A DNA stretch of 10,000 bases. Origin: Asticcacaulis sp. GTDB lineage: Bacteria > Pseudomonadota > Alphaproteobacteria > Caulobacterales > Caulobacteraceae. The stretch covers positions 1-10,000 of the forward strand of contig NZ_JAIWNX010000145.1 of assembly GCF_020217185.1 (NCBI RefSeq). Reading direction: 5' to 3'. Below the pieces are notes generated by a model. The model searched no databases. It saw nothing but the letters and a program-made list of their open reading frames with translations, and was not told where the DNA came from. Position 1 is the first letter of the stretch. The number at the start of each line of letters is the position of its first letter. Of this stretch, positions 1-7,000 are shown in pieces. The position numbers and the translations under genes are program-made.

Positions 1-147
1 CTGACGCTGGAGGCCGGGTCCCCCGCGCCCCTGCGTCTGGCCGTGCTCGATCTGATCGCGCGCGCCTATGACACGCGCGGTGAGGGGAGCGTCTCGCTCG
101 ACGGTCTGGAGCCGTGGATCGCCCCCTATCGTCAGGTGCGGCTGTGA
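1..147 (+). CDS. Head-tail adaptor, C-terminal 48 residues (GTA g6-like, gp6 family)
   Basis: Partial gene, open from the first base in frame 1 to TGA at 145-147. The visible tail of the protein contains an alpha-helical stretch (VLDLIARAYD) and ends in WIAPYRQVRL. A final 'PYR-x-VRL' after a Trp is typical of alphaproteobacterial gp6-like or phiE125 gp8-like head-tail connector proteins. In RcGTA the equivalent protein forms the adaptor ring below the portal. The stop overlaps the GTG start of the next gene as GTGA, so the two are probably translationally coupled. The identification relies mainly on the C-terminal motif and on being immediately upstream of the stopper gene; the N-terminus is outside the window. 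Confidence 0.75.
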   Translation: MTLEAGSPAPLRLAVLDLIARAYDTRGEGSVSLDGLEPWIAPYRQVRL

Positions 148-467
148 CGCGGCTGTCCACGGCGCAACTGAAAACCCCGGCGCGGGTGTTCACCCTTCTG
201 CGCAGCGAAACGCCCTTCGGCGGCGTCACCGAAACGCGCCGTTTCGAAGGCGTTACCTGGGGCGATTTCGCCCCGCGCCCGCCCGCCGAAGCGCCGGCGG
301 GTGAAGGCGTCCTGCGTTTTCGTCAGTACGCGGAATTTACCTGCCGGTCGGCGGCCCCTGCCGTGCGCGGAAGCGTGCTGACGATCCGTGGCGAAGACTG
401 GACCGTCCTGTCTGTGTCGTTGGATGCCGACGACCAAACCCTGATGACCCTCGAAAGGAGGCGGTAA
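144..467 (+). CDS. Phage head closure / stopper protein (GTA g7-like)
   Basis: A protein of about 107 residues in the size range of head-tail joining (head closure) proteins. The C-terminal half has the usual beta-rich pattern, with RGSVLTIRGEDWTVLSV followed by the charged end LERRR. This recalls the 'G-x-x-W-x-[IV]-x-x-[IV]' core of SPP1 gp16-like stoppers. In RcGTA the protein forms the ring between adaptor and tail terminator and closes the DNA exit. The GTG at 144 is preferred because it overlaps the upstream TGA by 4 nt; an in-frame ATG at 114 would overlap the adaptor gene by 34 nt. The family call is supported more by gene order than by sharp motifs. Confidence 0.8.
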   Translation: MTRLSTAQLKTPARVFTLLRSETPFGGVTETRRFEGVTWGDFAPRPPAEAPAGEGVLRFRQYAEFTCRSAAPAVRGSVLTIRGEDWTVLSVSLDADDQTLMTLERRR

Positions 468-468
468 G

Positions 469-894
469 ATGCCGCTCGATCCGCACCCGCTCGACCCTTT
501 GCGCGACCTGCAAAAAGGGCTCATCGCGCATCTCAAAGACCACGCGCCGTTGCAAACCTGGCTGGGGGCGCAGGTGCGTATCCACGACGCCGTGCCGCCT
601 GAGCCCGTCTATCCCTATGTGCTTGTGGATCGTGTCGAAGCGCAACCGTTTGGCGGTGTCGGCGTCGCCGCAACCGAACAGGCGGTAACGTTGCGCGTCG
701 TCTCCGATTTTGACGGCACCGAAGAGGCGCGCGCCATCGCCAGCGAACTGCGCGTGGCGCTCGATCAGGCGCAGGTGCCGCTCGACAGCCACCATCTGGT
801 CAGCCTGCGTGTCACCTATCTCGATGTGTTTCGCGGGGCGGATCGGACCGTCTTTGCGCTTCTGCGATTGAGGGCTGTGACAGAACCGATCTGA
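469..894 (+). CDS. Tail terminator protein, DUF3168 family (GTA g8-like)
   Basis: A 141-residue protein with the DUF3168 layout. An N-terminal helix (LQKGLIAHLKD) leads into VRIHDAVPPEPVYPYVLVD, a beta region with VTLRVVSDFDGTEEARAIASELR, and a final strand pair RTVFALLRLRAVTE. 'P-x-x-x-x-YPYV' followed by a long 'EAR-x-IAS-x-LR' helix is characteristic. DUF3168 proteins cap the tail tube during assembly and join it to the stopper; this role is shown for the RcGTA homologue. The ATG follows the previous stop by one base and is preceded by a near-perfect Shine-Dalgarno AAAGGAGG at 454-461, 7 nt away and lying inside the end of the stopper gene. Confidence 0.88.
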   Translation: MPLDPHPLDPLRDLQKGLIAHLKDHAPLQTWLGAQVRIHDAVPPEPVYPYVLVDRVEAQPFGGVGVAATEQAVTLRVVSDFDGTEEARAIASELRVALDQAQVPLDSHHLVSLRVTYLDVFRGADRTVFALLRLRAVTEPI

Positions 895-933
895 CATTTC
901 CGACTCTGATTTTTCAAAACAAGGAACGCTCAC
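895..933 (+). promoter_or_regulatory. AT-rich leader and ribosome binding site of the tail tube gene
   Basis: This 39-nt gap is the longest non-coding stretch inside the GTA operon. It contains an AT-rich run (TTTTTCAAAACAAGG, about 911-923) that stands out against the GC-rich surroundings. AAGGAA at 921-926 lies 7 nt before the ATG at 934. An unstructured A/T-rich leader with a good Shine-Dalgarno suits the tail tube gene, whose product is needed in many copies per particle. No convincing -35/-10 pair is seen, so I read it as a translation-enhancing leader and not as an internal promoter. Confidence 0.5.
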
Positions 934-1341
934 ATGGCCCTGCAAAAAGGCCGCGACATGCTGCTGAAAATTTCGGACGGGACGGGCTTCGTCACGGTCG
1001 CGGGATTGCGGGCACGCACCGTGTCGCTCAATGCCCGCACCGTCGATGTCACCGATTCCGACAGCCCCAATGGCTGGCGCGAACTGCTGGCCGGAGCGGG
1101 GGTCAGGTCGCTTTCTGTATCGGGTTCCGGCGTGTTCAAGGACGCCGCCTCCGATGCGCAGATGCGCGACGCCTTCTTCGCCCAGACGGCGCGCCTCTGG
1201 CAGATCGTCGTGCCCGGTTTTGGCGTTTTCAGCGGCGCCTTTCTGATCGCCGCGCTCGAATATGCCGGTGAGCACGATGCGGAGGCGACCTTCGCTCTGA
1301 CGCTCGCTTCGGCGGGGGAGGTGGCCTTTGATGCGCTGTGA
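934..1341 (+). CDS. Major tail tube protein, TP901-1 family (GTA g9-like)
   Basis: A 135-residue protein that begins MALQKGRDMLLKISDGTGF, the hallmark start of TP901-1-type major tail proteins in alphaproteobacteria. It continues with LNARTVDVTDSDSPNGWREL and VRSLSVSGSGVFKDAASD, both diagnostic of the family. The C-terminal half (GVFSGAFLIAALEYAGEHDAEATFALTLASAGEV) holds the beta strands of the tube fold. It should polymerise into hexameric rings forming the tail tube through which DNA passes. The ATG is set by AAGGAA at 921-926. The end overlaps the next gene by 11 nt, so the downstream chaperone-type gene is likely coupled to it. Confidence 0.93.
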   Translation: MALQKGRDMLLKISDGTGFVTVAGLRARTVSLNARTVDVTDSDSPNGWRELLAGAGVRSLSVSGSGVFKDAASDAQMRDAFFAQTARLWQIVVPGFGVFSGAFLIAALEYAGEHDAEATFALTLASAGEVAFDAL

Positions 1342-1618
1342 GCCCGCCAATAGCGCGCGTGGCGAAGTGTCGGCGACGCTGGGCGGACAGTCTGTGCGTC
1401 TGTGCGTGACTTTGGGCGCGCTGGCGCAGCTTGAGGCGCATTTCGGCGTGCGTGGCTTCACCGCCCTGGGGCAGGCCCTGACGCAGATGGGGGCGCAGGA
1501 TGTCTGCGTCGTTCTGAGCGCGCTGGCGCTGGATGATTTGCCGCCGCCCGAAACCTTCAGCCTCAGCGAAGCCGTCGCCGCCATCGTCGCCGCCGTGCGG
1601 GCCATGACCCATGACTGA
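1331..1618 (+). CDS. GTA gp10-like small tail protein (probable tail assembly chaperone)
   Basis: A 95-residue protein that resembles the GTA-gp10 family (named tail tube or tail assembly chaperone-type in databases). It begins with a short basic stretch, then has a beta hairpin (GEVSATLGGQSVRLCVTLGALAQLE) and a helical region, FGVRGFTALGQAL. 'LG-x-LA-x-LE' is typical of these proteins. The ATG at 1331 is chosen because GGAGG at 1317-1321 lies 9 nt upstream; a TTG at 1328 is also possible. The gene overlaps the tail tube gene by 11 nt and the next gene by 8 nt. By position it corresponds to the first of the paired small genes between tube and tape measure, which in phages encode chaperones that coat the tape measure. 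That role is inferred. Confidence 0.8.
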   Translation: MRCEPANSARGEVSATLGGQSVRLCVTLGALAQLEAHFGVRGFTALGQALTQMGAQDVCVVLSALALDDLPPPETFSLSEAVAAIVAAVRAMTHD

Positions 1619-1799
1619 GTGGGCGGCGATGCTGCGCTTTGCCGTGCGCGAGTGCCACCTGAGGCCCGCCGATTTCTGGCGCTTAAGCTGGCGTGAATGG
1701 CTATGGCTGACGGTCCCACCCTCTGCCCCAATCCTGTCGCCACCAGCCTTGCCGCGCGACGTGTTTGAAACGATGAAGAAGGCCTTCCCCGATGACTGA
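1611..1799 (+). CDS. Phage tail assembly chaperone, TAC_6-like (GTA g10.1-like)
   Basis: A 62-residue protein carrying the signature of this small family: a helix WAAMLRFAVRECHLRPADFW, then LSWREWLWLTV. 'L-x-P-x-x-FW-x-LS-x-x-EW' is shared by rhodobacterial and caulobacterial GTA/prophage TAC proteins. It probably binds the tape measure during tail assembly together with the preceding gene product; in many phages the equivalent pair is made by a -1 frameshift, but here the two are separate overlapping genes. The ATG lies inside the upstream stop region (ATGACTGA at 1611-1618). No independent Shine-Dalgarno is evident, so translation is probably by re-initiation after the upstream gene. Confidence 0.82.
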   Translation: MTEWAAMLRFAVRECHLRPADFWRLSWREWLWLTVPPSAPILSPPALPRDVFETMKKAFPDD

Positions 1800-2310
1800 C
1801 ACCCCTCTGAGTGGTCTGACGCAACAGGCCAATGAGGCCGCCGTCGCCTTGCAGGCTCTGAAAGGCCCGGCGGAGGAGACGGCGGCCAGCATCGAAGCCG
1901 CCTTCGGCAAGGCCGGGGAGTCGCTGGCGCGCAGCCTGAGCCGCGCGGTGAAGGACGGCGAGATCAGCCTCAATGAGCTGGCCTCGGCCCTGATCAGCGC
2001 CCTCAATGCGGCGGGCGGCACCTCAAGCAGCGGTTCGCTCAGCGCGGTGTTGGGGGAGGTGTTTTCGGGCCTGTCTGGCTTTGCCGGGGCGCGCGCCGAT
2101 GGTGGTCCGGTGACCGCCGGCGGCGCCTATCTGGTCGGGGAGCGCGGGCCGGAATGGTTCCGCCCGGCCACCTCGGGGCAAATCGACACGGCCACGGGGC
2201 CGACGGTGCATCTGACGCTTAATCTCAGTGGCGGACAAGACAGTCTTGTCCGATCCGAAACACAGATCGCCACGGCGCTGCAACGCGCGGTTCGTCTGGG
2301 GATGAGGTAG
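1792..2310 (+). CDS. Short tail tape measure protein (GTA g11-like)
   Basis: A 172-residue protein. Residues 1-65 are predicted helical and rich in Ala and Glu (LTQQANEAAVALQALK, then AASIEAAFGKAGESLARSL). A small Gly/Ser-rich hydrophobic part follows. The C-terminal part carries DGGPVTAGGAYLVGERGPEWF, the conserved 'GGPV-x-AG-x-x-YLVGE-x-GPE-x-F' motif of tape measure C-termini, followed by a beta segment and a basic helix ending RLGMR. Tape measures set tail length; RcGTA's is also unusually short, about 220 residues as I recall, and this one is shorter. AAGAAGG at 1776-1782 lies 9 nt before the ATG, which overlaps the chaperone stop by 8 nt. Confidence 0.85.
   Translation: MTDTPLSGLTQQANEAAVALQALKGPAEETAASIEAAFGKAGESLARSLSRAVKDGEISLNELASALISALNAAGGTSSSGSLSAVLGEVFSGLSGFAGARADGGPVTAGGAYLVGERGPEWFRPATSGQIDTATGPTVHLTLNLSGGQDSLVRSETQIATALQRAVRLGMR
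2232..2252. repeat. Perfect 10-bp inverted repeat within the tape measure gene
   Basis: Arms CGGACAAGAC (2232-2241) and GTCTTGTCCG (2243-2252) are exact reverse complements around a single central A. The repeat lies in the C-terminal coding part of the tape measure gene (residues GQDSLVR). It is not followed by a T-run, so it is not an obvious terminator. Whether it is a protein binding site or chance is unknown. Confidence 0.6.
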
Positions 2311-2313
2311 GCC

Positions 2314-2916
2314 ATGTTTCACGAAGTGACCTTTCCGGCGCGGCTGGCCTTCGGCTCCGGGGCCGCGATCGAACGCCGCGTGCGTGTGACGACTCTGGCG
2401 TCGGGTTATGAGCAGCGGGTGAGTAGCTGGGCGCTGGGGCGGCGGCGCTACCTGATCGGCGCGGGTATCCGGCGTATGGCCGATGCGTCGGCGCTACTGG
2501 ATTTCTTCGAAGCGCGCCAAGGGCCGTTATACGGTTTTCGCTTCCACGATTTCAGCGACGGCCGCAGCGGTCCTACCGCCGCGCCGACCGATCAGGTGAT
2601 CGGCACAGGCGATGGCCACACGCGCGATTTTCAGCTCTGTAAAACCTATGGCGCGGTGGTTCGGCCCATCTGCAAACCCGTCGCGGACAGCGTGCGCGTG
2701 GCGGTCAATGGCGTCGAACGGCTGAGCGGTTTCGACGTGGATCACACGACCGGTGTGGTGAGGTTTGCGGTGCCGCCAGCCGAAGGCGCAACGGTCACCG
2801 CCGGTTTTCACTTTGATGTGCCGGTGCGCTTCGACAGTGACCGCATTGACCTGACCCTGGAAGGGTTCGACGCCGGTCGCGTCGCGGCCATACCGCTGAT
2901 CGAGATCCGGGTATGA
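2314..2916 (+). CDS. Distal tail protein, DUF2460 family (GTA g12-like)
   Basis: A 200-residue protein of the DUF2460 / TIGR02217 type, full length for the family. Diagnostic stretches are MFHEVTFPARLAFGSGA at the start, then the R-x-x-V-x-x-LASGYEQR segment. LLDFFEARQGPLYGFRFHDF and a late V-x-AGFHFDVPVRFDSDRI follow. In RcGTA this protein forms the distal tail hexamer that joins the tube to the baseplate hub. GAGG at 2304-2307, lying across the end of the tape measure gene, is 6 nt before the ATG. The protein looks intact and no residue typical of the family appears to be missing. Confidence 0.93.
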   Translation: MFHEVTFPARLAFGSGAAIERRVRVTTLASGYEQRVSSWALGRRRYLIGAGIRRMADASALLDFFEARQGPLYGFRFHDFSDGRSGPTAAPTDQVIGTGDGHTRDFQLCKTYGAVVRPICKPVADSVRVAVNGVERLSGFDVDHTTGVVRFAVPPAEGATVTAGFHFDVPVRFDSDRIDLTLEGFDAGRVAAIPLIEIRV

Positions 2917-2930
2917 CCGGTGTATTCGCA

Positions 2931-2937
2931 AGGAAGG
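2931..2937 (+). promoter_or_regulatory. Ribosome binding site deciding the hub start
   Basis: AGGAAGG lies 9 nt before the ATG at 2947. This selects the ATG over the in-frame GTG at 2920, which has no comparable site and would add nine residues (YSQGREPA...) unlike the family N-terminus. Confidence 0.65.
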
Positions 2938-2946
2938 GAACCCGCC

Positions 2947-3615
2947 ATGCGTGAGATACCTGCCGCTCTTTCGGCGGCCTTCGACAGCGGTGCGGTGACG
3001 CTGTGTCAGGTGTGGATACTGACCCGCGCCGATGGGGTGAAGCAGGGCTTCACCGACCACGATCAGGACCTGCACTTTCAGGGCGTCACCTGCGCGGCCA
3101 GCAGCGGCTGGACCGCCGGAGCGGCGCGCAGCGAGCTGGGTCTGGACAATGGAGACAGGTCTGTCTCTGGAGTGCTTTCGGACGTTCATCTGCGGGCTGA
3201 GGATATCCGCGCCGGACTTTATGACGGCGCGCAGATCGACACCTATGCGGTGGACTGGCGCGACAGCGACACCTTCGTGCCCGTGAGTTCCGGCACGCTG
3301 GCGCGCATAGAAATGCGCGGGCAGGATCAGGCGGCGTTCGTCGCCCATGTCGAAGGTCCGGCGGCGCGGCTTCAGCGGAGTATCGGGCGGCGCTACACGC
3401 CGCTCTGTGACGCGCAACTGGGTGACGTGCGTTGCGGCCTCAGCGACCCGGTGGGCACCTGCGACAAACGCTATGCGACGTGCCGCGATGTGTTCGCCAA
3501 TGTCGTCCATTTTCGCGGCTTTCCGGACCTGCCCGGTGAGGATTTTATCACCCTCTATCCGCGCTCAGGCGATGCGCTGGATGGTGGGTCGCGCGGCGGG
3601 ACGGGGCGGCTGTGA
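2947..3615 (+). CDS. Baseplate hub protein, DUF2163 / phage_BR0599 family, compact form (GTA g13-like)
   Basis: A 222-residue protein. The N-terminal DUF2163 part is recognised by LCQVWILTRADGV, GFTDHDQDL, the DIRAGLYDGAQID segment and VDWRD. The C-terminal part has RRYTPLCDAQLGDVRCGL, then GTCDKRYATCRDVFANVVHF and RGFPDLPGEDF, all typical of phage_BR0599. In RcGTA and in lambda gpL-like proteins this is the trimeric hub at the tail tip. Four cysteines (154, 163, 172, 179) with spacing C-x8-C-x8-C-x6-C fit an Fe-S site like that of lambda gpL. Members I know have roughly 60-70 extra residues between 'RCG' and 'CDKR'; here only eight residues separate the cysteines, so an internal subdomain appears absent although the frame is intact. 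Confidence 0.9.
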   Translation: MREIPAALSAAFDSGAVTLCQVWILTRADGVKQGFTDHDQDLHFQGVTCAASSGWTAGAARSELGLDNGDRSVSGVLSDVHLRAEDIRAGLYDGAQIDTYAVDWRDSDTFVPVSSGTLARIEMRGQDQAAFVAHVEGPAARLQRSIGRRYTPLCDAQLGDVRCGLSDPVGTCDKRYATCRDVFANVVHFRGFPDLPGEDFITLYPRSGDALDGGSRGGTGRL

Positions 3616-4064
3616 GGTGGCAGATTGTGGCCGAGGCGCGCCGATGGCTCGGTACGCCCTATCAGCATGGTCAAAGCGTTTATGGCGTCGGTTGCGACTG
3701 TCTGGGGCTGATCCGCGGCGTGTGGCGCGGCCTCTATGGACCTGAGCCGTGGACGCTTGATCCGTACACCGGCGACTGGGCGGAATGCGGCGGGGACGAG
3801 CGGCTGAAAACCGCCTGTGATCGCTGGCTGCGGCCCGTCGCGCTCACGGCCGCGCAGGCGGGGGACGTGCTGATCTTCCGTATGCGGGACACAGCGGTGG
3901 CCAAGCACGCGGCCATCCTCAGCGCAGGGCCCATCGAAGACCCGCGCGCGCAACTGATCCACGCCTATTGGGGTCACGCGGTGACCAAAACCTGGCTGGG
4001 GCGCTGGTGGCGGCGGCATCTGGTCGCGGCCTACGCCTATCCTTTCCTGAGTGACACAGACTAA
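3612..4064 (+). CDS. NlpC/P60 cysteine peptidase, cell-wall hydrolase (GTA g14-like)
   Basis: A 150-residue single-domain NlpC/P60 peptidase. The nucleophile is Cys30 in VGCDCLGLIRGVWR, the catalytic His is His99 in AKHAAIL, and a third polar residue is probably His117 in QLIHAYWGH. The N-terminal WLGTPYQHG and AGDVLIFRM segments also match the family. In RcGTA the homologue sits in the baseplate and is thought to cut the peptidoglycan stem peptide of the recipient, opening a path for DNA. Start GTG at 3612 overlaps the hub stop as GTGA, as at the adaptor-stopper junction. All catalytic residues are present, so the enzyme should be active. Confidence 0.92.
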   Translation: MRWQIVAEARRWLGTPYQHGQSVYGVGCDCLGLIRGVWRGLYGPEPWTLDPYTGDWAECGGDERLKTACDRWLRPVALTAAQAGDVLIFRMRDTAVAKHAAILSAGPIEDPRAQLIHAYWGHAVTKTWLGRWWRRHLVAAYAYPFLSDTD

Positions 4065-4079
4065 CGGAAGACACACATC

Positions 4080-7000
4080 ATGGCGCAACTGACGCTGACG
4101 ACATTGGGCGGGGCCCTGGGTGGGCCGGTGGGGGCGGCGATTGGCGGGCTGATCGGCAATGCGATTGACCGCACCCTGATCAATGGCCTGTCGCCCGTGC
4201 GGCAGGCCGGCCCGCGTTTGCAGGGCGTGCGCGTGGCCGCCGCCGATCAGGGCGCGCCGATCGCGCAGGTCTATGGACGCGGGCGCGTTGCCGGGACGGT
4301 GCTGTGGAGCGCGCGGCTGAAAGAAAACCGCACACGGACGCGCGCGTCCAAGAGTGCGCCGCAGACGGAAAGTTTCAGCTATTCGCTGTCCTTTGCCGTG
4401 GGCCTGTGCGAAGGCCCGATTGACGGCATCGGGCGTATCTGGGCCGATGGGCAGTTGCTCGATCAGACCGGTTTGTCTTATCGTCTCTATCGCGGCGACG
4501 CGGATCAGATGCCCGATCCCCTGATCACCGCCATCGAAGGGGATGCCCCGGCCTATCGCGGCTTGGCCTATCTGGTGTTCGAAGATCTGCCGCTGGCCGC
4601 CTTTGGCAATCGTCCGCCCAACCTGTCTGTAGAGGTGTTTCGCCGTCCGCCGGGTGAGGGGCTTGAGACGCTGATTGACGGGGTGTGCCTGATCCCCGGC
4701 GCGGGGGAGTTCGTCTATGCGACGACGCACAATGCCGTGCGTGAGGGCCTGAGCGGCGCGCGTTGGGAGACGTTGAACACCGCCGACGGGCGGCCGGATT
4801 TTCTCGTCTCGCTCGATCAGCTTGAGGCGCACCTGCCCAAAGTAAAGCGCGTCAATCTGATCATAAGCTGGTTCGGCGACAGTCTGGAGGCGGGGGTGTG
4901 CCGCCTGCGCCCCGGTGTCGAACAGGCGATCAAGCGCACAGAACCCGAAGTGTGGTCCGTGGCAGGCATCGGACGCGACGCGGCGCACCTGATCAGCACG
5001 CAGGACGGTCGCCCTGTCTATGGGGGCACGCCGTCCGATGCGTCAGTGATCGCCGCAATTCGTCTGCTGAAACAGCGCGGTTACGAAGTGACTTTGGTGC
5101 CCTTCATCCTGATGGATTGCGAAGGCTTTCCCTGGCGAGGGCGCATCATTTCGGCGCAGGATCTGACACCGCAGGCGGCGTTGGACGTGGACAGCTTTTT
5201 TGGCACGGCGGACGGCTGGGGGCTGCGGCGGTTTGTGCGCCATCTGGCCGAACTGGCGGTCGCGGCGGGTGGCGTCGATGCCTTGCTTTTGGGCTCTGAG
5301 TTGCGCGGGATTACCACCCTGCGCTCGGATGCCGTCACCTATCCGGCGGTGGCCGCGTTCAAGGCGCTGGCGGCGGACATTCGCGCCATTGTCGGGCCGC
5401 AGACCAGGCTGTCCTACGCCGCCGACTGGAGCGAATATTTCGGTCATCATGTTGGCGCTCATGCTGTGTTTCACCTCGACCCGCTGTGGGCCGATGCGAA
5501 TATCGACTTTGTCGGCATCGACTGGTACGCGCCGCTCACGGATTGGCGCGACGGCGCACATCTCGATGCGGCGCTGGCGCAGACGCCTTATGATCCCGAC
5601 TATCTGCGCTCGCGTGTGCGTGGCGGTGAGGGGTTTGACTGGTTTTATGCCTCTCAAACAGACAGAGACGGACAGGTCCGTTCACCTATCGCCGATGGAG
5701 CCTTTGGCGAAGACTGGATGTTCCGCCCGAAGGATATTCATGGCTGGTGGAGTCATCTCCATCACGATCGTCTGGCGGGCGTGCGACAGGCGACGCCGAC
5801 GGCGTGGGTGCCGCAATCTAAGCCTGTGCGTTTCATCGAATATGGCTGCGGCGCGATAGATAAGGGGCCGAACGCGCCCAACCTGTTTGTCGATCCCAAA
5901 TCCTCCGAAAGCGCCATTCCGCCCTATTCCAGCGGCGCGCGGGATGACCGGGCGCAGCGGTCCTACCTGACGGCGCTGAGTCAGTTCTACGCCGATCCGG
6001 CCCATAATCCGCTGAGTTCTGTCTATGGTGGCCCCATGCTGTCGGGCATGGAGGTGTGGTGCTGGGACGCGCGGCCCTATCCGGATTTTCCGCAGCGGAA
6101 TGCCGTGTGGGGTGATGCCGGCAACTGGCGCACCGGGCACTGGCTGAACGGGCGCGTCGGGTCGGCCGAAGCGAAGGCTCTGCTGAGCGCTCTTGCCGAT
6201 CAGGCGGGGGTGACTCTCGACGTCAGCGCGGTCGAAGGTGTGATCGACGGCTATGTGATCGAACAGCCGATGACGGCGGCGCGGGCGCTGGAGCCGCTTT
6301 TGTTGTACCTGGGGCTGGACCTGTGTGAGCGCGGCGCGGGCCTGAAAGTCATAGGCGCACCGACGGCTGAAGTCGTGGTGTCTTCGGACGCGCTGGCCGA
6401 TCACGAGCGCGAGCCGGTTTTGGCGCGGCGGGAACTGATCGAAGCGCCGTCGGCCCTGACGCTGCGTTGTTACGATCTGGACCGCGACTATCAGGTGCTG
6501 GCCGTCCATGCGCGCTCAGAGGTCGAAGGCGGGCCGACGGTGCAGCTCGATCTCGGCCTCACCCTGTCGGCAGCGCAGGCGCGGGCGTTTGCCCGCCGCA
6601 CCCTGTCCGAGGCGCGGCGCGTGCGCGAAGCCGTAACGCTGGATGTCGGGCCTCTTGAGGTGCTGCGCTTTGAAGCGGGGGATGGGGTGCGCTTCGATGG
6701 GCGGCCCTACCGCATTGCCGTGAGCGAAGACGCGGAACGCCCGACACTTACCCTCGCGCCCGTGTCAGAGCCGGCGGTGGTCATACCTTACGAACCGTCA
6801 GGCGGTACGACCGTCAGCCGGGCCCTGCTGACCGGGTTCTGGCTGCTCGACCTGCCGCCGTTCGGGGCCGATGAGCGCAACGGGCGACCGGTGCTGGCGG
6901 CCACCGCCGTGCCGTTCAGCGGCGTCGATATCTATGCCGGGACCTCTGCCAGCACGCTGACCCTGCGCGGCCGTGTCGATCAGGCGGCGGGGGTGGGGAT

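Noticed and set aside
114..143. ATG at 114 as the start of the stopper gene
   Set aside because: It would overlap the adaptor gene by 34 nt, while the GTG at 144 forms the same 4-nt GTGA overlap seen at the hub-peptidase junction.
1391..1406. Tandem TCTGTGCG repeat in the g10-like gene
   Set aside because: There are only two 8-bp copies, within coding sequence matching the family (SVRLCVTLG); 8 bp is not a codon multiple and no slippage product is apparent.
337..1824. Long open frame on the minus strand (about 495 codons) opposite the stopper to chaperone genes
   Set aside because: It runs antisense to five well-recognised tail genes. Its translation is low-complexity and rich in Arg, Ala and His, with no recognisable domain. 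GC-rich third positions of the real genes suppress stops on the other strand.
3555..4988. Long open frame on the minus strand (about 477 codons) opposite the peptidase and megatron genes
   Set aside because: This is the same antisense effect of high GC. The + strand carries a peptidase with complete catalytic residues and the megatron N-terminus, and the antisense product has no motif.
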